Assembly (NCBI GenBank): GCA_019055375.1
Contig: JAHQIW010006142.1
Span: forward strand, 1 to 64,000
DNA from: Parelaphostrongylus tenuis
Taxonomy: Eukaryota > Nematoda > Chromadorea > Rhabditida > Metastrongylidae
Length of the DNA: 64,000 nucleotides
Direction of reading: 5' to 3'
Positions 52,045 to 61,000 of the stretch are shown piece after piece. The notes beneath the pieces were generated by a model. The model ran no database searches, was not told the origin of the DNA, and saw only the letters and a program-made list of their open reading frames with translations. The translations under genes and the position numbers were made by a program. Position 1 is the first letter of the stretch, and every line of letters starts with the position of its first letter.

Positions 52045-55000
52045 ATTTATACTTCTATAATATTTAGGAGTAGTTCAGTAAATATTCAGAGATGAGTGGT
52101 GGCAAGCGGTGGCTGCAGTGGTGTAGTAGTAGCGACACGCTCCCGATGATGGTGGAACGCGGAATCAACTTCCAGCTAGTGAGAGTTTTGCATACCACTT
52201 AACGTCCTTGAATATATGAACACGACATCATGGAACTGCTATAAGAGTGGTGAATTGAAAATTCTGGTCTATCAATTTCTAGTAAATATAAGCTGAACTA
52301 GGGTTAATGCCTACATCTACTTATCAAACACAACGCGTTAACAGTTGGTGACAGTTTCGATGCATTTTGTCAAGGAAAAATATATCTCTTGGTGGTGTAG
52401 TGGTGGCCACAATCCCTTCAACTTCAATTTAGGTAAAATGGAGTTTCAACTGCCATTTGAAGTTAAAAGTTTTGCCATATCACTCAACGTTCTTGTCCAT
52501 ATAATCATACCTATACCTTCGTAACGCTGCTATAGAAGTGTGAAATAGGAAGTTCTCATAGTTTATAATCCACTAGATATTTTACTTTGACACTGAATTA
52601 TTCAATGACCTATTCTGCGGGGATAAGGAAAAGGAAATAGTTTATCAACATATGCAAAAGCAAATCTCTTATTGTTTTGAACTAAAATAAGATTGGACTC
52701 TGTGATTAAAAGTAAATAGCTTCAGCAAGATTTCAAATCAACTCCACTCATACATAGAGGTAATAAAATCTTAAAAAACTGCCTCACATCTTCATCCATC
52801 TCATCCTGATCAACATCATCTTCATCGTCCTGTTCATTTCCTTCAATAAGAGCTGGCATTAGGTTCTGTGGCAAGCGGTTCAGATCCTAGAATTCGGGCA
52901 TTATCTATAGAACGATTTCAAATAACAACATTGTGATGGGAGGGGATGCAACGCGTAAAATATGCGAGGACCTTTGTGGAGGATGAATGCGAGATATCAA
53001 CTGAATGCAAAAAGGGCTGAGATCGGTAGCAGCAAACCGTGATAACGTTCCGCTTAGAAATAAAAATTCAAGAGGTCTAATTTTGGCCGGTTATTTTCAA
53101 GAAAACATTGACTTGTTATAGAAGAATATTATCTGCGATGTGCACTTGATTGTCGGATGAACACAAAGAAAACAGCGGTCAGATTTGAGTAAAGCTTAGT
53201 GTAATTAGGTGACACAACATCAAGGAATGCAAATCTCATTTCGGTGGTGCTCAAGCAGAAAGGCACATTTAGGACACACGAATTCAACGACCTTTGCCTC
53301 TGAAGTCGATTTCTAGAACGATCCTCAAACATAATAGTACTGTCGTGGAAATAAAAGATAACAAATTTCACAGATTCAAATCTAACCCAAATCAAGATTT
53401 TGAAAAGTTAACAATTTTCTTTAAAGTTCTTTAGCCTTCCATGATCGTAAAAACTACGGAGACCAAAAAAGTGATTGCCCGTCACGGTGTCATTTACTAT
53501 GGCTGTCACTCACCGGGAGTTATCACGCGTTTGTTTGTTCAAATCACGACAACAGGAAAGCAAGTACTCGGTGATATACTGAGTAGGAAATTCTTTTCTC
53601 CATCGTCGTAAAACGTGCATTACTAGCTTGATTAAAATCTTACGCACGATCAATAACAAATCAAATCATATTCAGCAGGTAATAGAGATGTCGGAATACT
53701 GTTATGCCAATGCAAGGTTCGGTAACTCAAAAACACTTTGTTTTTCACCATCGCGAAGGCCACCTTGATGTTGAATTGCGCTATTATTTAGAAGTAGGTG
53801 CATAAATAAGTACGAATGATAAACAAATTGACATTCAAGACCAGTGTCTTATTCACAGAAGAAAACAATTTTCACAAATAAACAGTACTAGTGGCACCTC
53901 AGTTTCATGAATTTTTCGTGTATTTGATTAATGTATGTTACTTCTTGTGCTGACAATGATGACAATACAAAGACATGACGCCACTTGCTTTTTCAGAGAT
54001 TTTTAGATCTATCTTGTTAAATCAAAAATATACAGACTAAATGAATAGGCCATCTAAGCATGAAAATCACTGGTACCTGCATTGCAATGTATTCCACGGA
54101 TTCGCAAGGTGGCAAGCATTTCCTTCCCCGCAACCCTTGAGCCATTGTTCGCTCGATAACTTGTTTCACACATCCAAAGTAGTCGTCTACACTACATGCT
54201 CTGTGCTTCGCTGAAATATACTTTCATCCATCTTATCTGAGAGAATACTTTATGAGAGATAAAACAACGAAAACGCAGGAAGTTTGTGCAATTGATCACT
54301 ATTACTGACGAAAAACCCACCCACATGTTCTTCAGTGAAAGCTCGAGCCATAGAACATTCGCATTCATATTCAATATCGCGTAACGTTCTTCGTATTACA
54401 CAAGTTCGATGATTAGATGCCGAGCTGAACTGTTGATCGTGAGTTTTGTACTCTTCCGTCTCGGCTATACAATGGTCCCCAGGTAACCGATTATGCTGAA
54501 GTATTCCACGATATAAATTAGAGATATCATAACAAAATATAACATGATTCTTGTACACCTCAACTCAAAACTCCATAAGCATTAGACTTATCTATTTATT
54601 TATTTTATCTTTACTTTAACATGTACAGTCCACTGTGGTTAAGATATGTTCCTTAATGATCGAGTCAGAGGAACAGTTGTATACACGAGGAAGGATTAAA
54701 TTAAGCGGCATGGGCGTGCAGTACATAAAAAGTTATCTACCGAAGTTCTAGGCCGATGAGAATGCAAGGTTATGGAAAGTGCGTTGAAAGTAAAGAATGT
54801 GGGCCACGTAAATGTGAATAAGGTGCAAAAAAGACCATGAAAATATTTGGAAACAGTCTCATAAACCTTGGTGCATACAAGATCACTGGAAGCTTCTTTT
54901 CTGTTCAGCCAACATTATTTGTTTGGCGAAAATATTGACTAACCTATTAGCTTTTCTGTATGAGTACGAATTCTACAAATCATGGAATATCTCACCAATC

Positions 55001-58000
55001 TCCATGACTGTCAATGCCACAAATCTAATGATATTCTTCACGGGTTGCGGATCATTTCACGGCGATGGTGGATTTTGTTATGTTTTTTCTTTACCATCCA
55101 CTTGATCAATCTGATGCCACGTAGTACCAGAATGTTTTCATCATACTTGTAAACGTTAGCGTTACTTTCATAAGCAAGTATACAAACTTGTTGGCTCGGA
55201 TTTTTATAGAAATTTAACGAAAAAATATCTCTGATGATCGAACTGAGTATTCACAATCGTTCGTCTTCGTTGCTGTACGAGTTGAATATTCTACGGTGTA
55301 ACCCATACGAGTGAAGAAGCTCATTTGGTGATTCTCCGTTAATAATGGAATTCCCTTTCCCCAAACCTCAGTATTACCAATCAGTAAAACTATTACTGTG
55401 CCTTGTGTTAGGTGATAATAATACCACGCAGAATAAATTGTTCAGTAAAAAACAAACTATTACCCACAAGGAAGCGAAATAATAGTATTACTGATTGATA
55501 ATGCGAAGTTTGGAAAAATGGTTTTCATTACTAACGGGCCATCAGTATTAGCATTTGCCTTGTACCTAAGAGCATCTCCAAATGAGGTTCTTCAGTCGTG
55601 CGGTGTTCCACCGTAAAATAAACAACAAGAACCACAACGAGGACCAGCGACTGTAAATAATCAGCTTGAATCATAACCTCTGATGAACACGAACACGTCG
55701 CCAGGTTAGCCAAACAAATCTCCATATCCGCTTTGTAATATTGGCCAGATTCTGAAACTAGCTTATACTGATGTTGTAACCATTCCTGTTTATGAGACTG
55801 TGATTTTTATGACCCTTCTTGCACCTTACCTACATTTACTGTAGCCCACATTCCTTACATTCAACACATTTTACACTTGACAGCCTAAAACTTTGGTAGA
55901 TAGCTTTTTACACGTAATCTACACCCATGCGGCGTAATTTAAAGCTTCCTTGGGCGTAGAACTATTTTTGTGAGCCTGAATAATGCAGCCTCTTAATTTT
56001 ATAGAAACAAAGCTCATATCACAGTGGAATCTATATGTTAAAGTAAAGACACTAGAATCTAAGTCTTTGCAGTAAGCACAGTCCATTTTGCTATAGCAAA
56101 ATTGAATTTTTCTCTCTCCATAAAGAACAGTTTTTTTTAACGGAAGTACGTAAGTCGAACATTGAAACGATTGAACGATTGCAGAATCAAGAATTCATAA
56201 GCAAAACGATGTTGTGCCCTAAACTCAAAGTGTTTGTACCAACTCCTCCTTCAGATTCAAAAACTTTGGGATCAACATAATAACATGATTTGAGCCTTTT
56301 AGACTGTTTCGGAAAAATTTAAGATAGAAATAAAATTTGTGCATTGTAGAGCGGATGAATGAAATTTTCCTTATAAGCATGCCAATCGATTCAGCTCTCC
56401 GGATGCTGTAGCTACCGAAAAAATTTTTGGAAACTATCAACGAGCCGCTCTTCCATTATGTGCCAGGCATATAAATATTAATTCTTCTTAAAAATAATTA
56501 TTGCTACTTTTCCATCCCCTAACCCCATAAAAAGTCATGTTAATTATATATATACAACGGGAGAGTTTTTTGAAATAAGGAATTACATTTCACATGTGTG
56601 ATGAGATGTTCCACATCACGCACTCAAATAACGAACAAATTTTCTTTGAAATACATAAGAGTTCAAAGCGTCTATATAAAACATATAAGGAAGAATGAAA
56701 GAACCTAAATATCTACAGAAAACAGAAAGAAATAAAATCGCTGGGAATATACCCAAATACAAGGGCTAAAAGTCATGAACCAAAGGTGGCGACCATTTTG
56801 ATTTGCTGAGAGTGGGTGGAGAAAACTGGCCATGTACGAGTTGACACCAAACCATAGCGAACATGGTGAAAAACCATGCACTGAAGAGATGTGGGATGGA
56901 GATTTGAGCTTGACTTCAAGTTCAAAATACGAATATGGGCTAGTCAAATTACTGGAGAAAATTTTATGAAAGATTACATTCTCGGGGAATGAAACGCGGA
57001 TCCAACTCCAGGTCGAATTTTCGCTCCACTTAGTTCTCTTAGTTATATTAAGTTTTTTTTAAACGATCATCGTCCACAGCATTCAAGACACTGACTGCTT
57101 AAAGAGATGAAGCTACTACTTATAGAATTTACACAATCCAAGTTTCATGACGAATGATGCAGGAATACCGTTTGTTCTGAATTTTTAAGACCATGCTCAA
57201 ATTTTAAAACGCCTAATAATTTTTTTTGTGGGCCATGCATGTAGCCCGTTATGGGCACCTGTACAACCTAATACACGTGTTTCGCCCTTGGCAGCCTCGT
57301 CAGTTGGCGTGCCTTTCGTCTTAGCCAATTCTCTTGGGGGAAGCCAAGCCGTTACATTAAGAAGGCGTAGACGTACTATTTACTCGTGCCATCAAGTGAG
57401 ATATATCATTAGATGGGAGGTATTGTGCACTCATTTGCTCATGAAAAGCAATTATGAAATGTTATACCATTCGTTTCAAGTGTTTTCTTGAGACCACGCT
57501 CAAAATTCAATATGCCCGATAATTAGGCTGCTAAGGCCGAAGCACGTGTATTGGACTGCATAAGTGCACATAACAGACTACGTGCATAGCTAAAGGAAAT
57601 TTTTGTAATACTGGAATGATACTCATTTTGAATTTTCCTTCTTGATAAGACAAATTCCTATCAGTATTAACACTCACATACTGTATTCTGAAACGAATAT
57701 CTACAGAATATCCTGCCGGAGCGTTCACACCATTGTGACTATTCAATGGAGTGTCAGTCTGAAATGACATTGAATCAGGGACATCAGTTACCTTTTCACA
57801 CAGTGATGCATGTTCTACTCTTGCCCACTGAAGTGACATTTTGTAGTGTGCTACAATGAAAGCTTGATATTACTAAACAAATACGTACAGATACTTTTCC
57901 TGCCAAAAATGTAAAAAGAAGGTAGAAGTATTAGAAGGCGATAAATATTATAAACGATCTCGTTTTCTGGGCAGGATTTTTTCATAGAAGTATTAGCAAT

Positions 58001-61000
58001 AATTTGAGAGCTTGAATCCCTGGCTAGAGATCTACTTGGTCAATTTTTCATAACACCAATTATAGCGCTGTAAAATGCAAAAATTTATCTTTCTCACAAC
58101 CACGTGTCCTTTTTTCTTATTCCGCTTATAGTTCGCTGGACAAAACTCCTTCATTAGAGTTCTGGCTCTCATTCTATAGCACAAGCTTCGAAAAATTCCA
58201 CAATGTGTTTGGTTTTTGGAAAAGCTCTTTGAATCCTTGACCTCCTTTGGTCCTTTGATTTGTGATTGAAATCTCGCCAGACATCTCAAGACTGTTAGTA
58301 ATCATCCGATAGCGTAATGTTTCCTGCTTATTTTCTGGCAGTGTTGCTTAGCAGAAAAAATAAGATCGAGTTTAATATTTTTAGTAAGGCTATTTACAGG
58401 CTATCCCAGAAGGTGGGGCCGTAGCAGGGACGTGGGGGCGGGGAGAGGCGGGGCGATCGGTATGTTGTTATTCAACTGGGAATTTTTCCTCCACTTTGAA
58501 AGAAACTCCAGTGAACGATTGACTAAGATACTACAAAGATTTTCTGCACATTGATATGCTTTTCGGCTTCCAGCGCATTTTATGGGTGATAGAAATGAAG
58601 AAGCAAGGCGGGTGCGAAACATAATTCTGATCTGGAAGCTACAGCGTTATAGAGGAGTCTTGTCGAAAGCCGGCAACGTGACGATGTAGCCAGAAATCTA
58701 AGTTTTCGATTGGTAATCAACACTCCTATAAAAATTTCTCTGTCCAACAAATGAGATCGGTTCTTCATTTGACGCCTTCTAATCGACTTGTACCAAATAA
58801 ACATTGGGACTCAACATATGTATTGACATCAGTCCATGCATGAGTCGGTAAAGTGAATCAATGCGCTTGTTTTCAATGCATATTCTTCGACTCTTCAACA
58901 TATCGCAGAGAATTGAACCTTCGGCTACTCTCCGAGGATTCACGTGCTGCACAATACACCACAGAGACCTTTGCGTTTCTCCTTCCTCAAACATATCTAA
59001 ACCTTTTGGAACGACGTTTGTTACATGGAACACGCCACGCGACATGGCATTCCGCCCAGCCACTGTAATTACGGTGTCGCACCTCACCGCGACCTTGTGA
59101 TAGCACACGCCACAATGAAAAGAAGAGAATTTGTTTGGCAAATTGAGGTTTCGAAAGGACATTATTATTTTAATAGGCTGGATTTTTTTTTTGCGTTTTT
59201 GTGCTCATTTGAAAACTCGTCTTTTTTCTGCGTTGACTGGTAAACTATTTATTTCATGATGGAGTTAATAAGCGAGCAAATTAGGTTGCTGATGATGCAC
59301 GAATGGCTGTTGGGTCCAAGTGCAAGTGAACGCATCAATCTGGCTTGGGGCGAAGACACAGTTGGCAGAAGTAAGGTGTACAGGTGGTTCAAAAAGTCTG
59401 ACGAAGATGAAGCGGAATTTTGTGCTCGCATAATCGATCTTTTGCCGGAGAAGTGGCAGGAAATGCTTGAAGTTGAAGGCGAGTATTTCGACTATTAATT
59501 TTGTCTTTGTTTAGGTGTGATAAGTGCGCAGATAAATGTTTTACATGCATTTTCTCAGAACTTTTTCCCAGCCTATTAAATGATTAGAATCTCACAAAAG
59601 AGGCTGTGTAAGGATAATACTAGTAAAAAGAACGCCCATGCGTTGGAAAAATTTTCAATTTTTCAACGGGTAAGCCACTTCCATACGAAAAGATCATTAA
59701 CTAGCTGTTAAAGAATATCTGCCACTTTTTCAATAAATTTTTTCGCAGTCATTCGATAATTTGAAATATACAGGTTTTAAGACTGTGCTTGAATTCACAT
59801 GGTGTTCTGCACTCGAAAATCTTTCTTTTTAAGTTCAAAGAAGACATTTTAGTATTAAATGGTATACTTTCGATTCAGGACAAATTATATTGCTGCAAAA
59901 AAAAAACTGAATATTAATGGGGGACCTCTATAAACGTATTTTTACTACAGTGAACACCCAGTATCTAGAACTCTCCACTTTTCATTAAAAATTGTGTGAA
60001 ATGCATATACATTCTGTGCAGCATACAACTGCTTTCCTGCTTTTTCACCAAGCAAACTTTGCAACTAGATTACGAGTGACCCATTCGGTGGCTTGAGAAA
60101 TGCTGATTTTAATAGCATTGACTTGTGAAAAAAGCCATATTCTCGCAAGGAAAGGAAGATTACGCCATGCCTTCGCAGTGCGCTTGACAACGGATTTCTC
60201 AGTATTTCTACAATATAATTCCGATTTCAAGAACTCCACTGCTGCGAGAAGATAAATCGTTATTGAAGAACTTTAATATACGTAGTTCTAGCAGGGCGGG
60301 AAGGGGGAGGGAGGATGGGCGCCGTGGCCTAGTGGTTGCAATGTTTTCAGCGGTGCACGTGAAGCAGTGCCCCACCCCCAACTATCTCCGGCAGTTAACA
60401 ACAGCGCCCTATGAAACGCCACAGCCAGGCTGTCCTCAGGATTATAAGAAGATCCGCTCAACCAGCACTCTACGACGTTCAAGAAGAAAACGAAACAACG
60501 AATTGAATCCTAGAAGCACTGAGATCCGCACAGTGGAAAAAATAACAGTGAAGACTGATCATTAAAGAGTCCTAAGTGTCTAAGCTCTAGTGGAAAGCGT
60601 CTTCATATCTCTCAGAATTTCTCCCTATTTTATTACGAAAATCACACAATGGAATGAAAACTCAATCCCAGTTTTTTCACACTCAATTCGACGATTTTGT
60701 AGAACTGATATTTGAAAGCACATTTTCTGCCATGTGTGCCTTTTAGAAGAAAGTCATACAATGAATTTTTTTGCGCGTAGCCGGAGTAGCCTTGATAAAT
60801 GTTTCGTTCGTCAATGTGAAAAGCAATTTTTTTAGAAAAATACACTGCAAATAATCACTACTCTCTGCTTTTTCTGCAGAGTATTAAAAGGCCAATAAAG
60901 TAAAGTAATTCAAACTCGCATTTCACTCTTTCCAAAAGGGCGTGCTAATATTTTATCTCACATAACTGGAATTATAGACGATGCATCGGTTGTTGAAATT

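Noticed and set aside
55531..55725. Extra channel exon with a membrane segment (SLVLVVVLVVYF)
   Set aside because: It would put a transmembrane helix inside the extracellular domain, and E2 and E3 already join in phase without it.
58779..59162. 127-codon minus-strand frame as a host exon
   Set aside because: No family resemblance, stops at a repeat boundary, and both strands are open; treated as unassigned.
60312..60400. Functional tRNA gene
   Set aside because: Only the A-box half resembles a tRNA; no cloverleaf can be folded with an acceptor stem, and the sequence repeats as a SINE.
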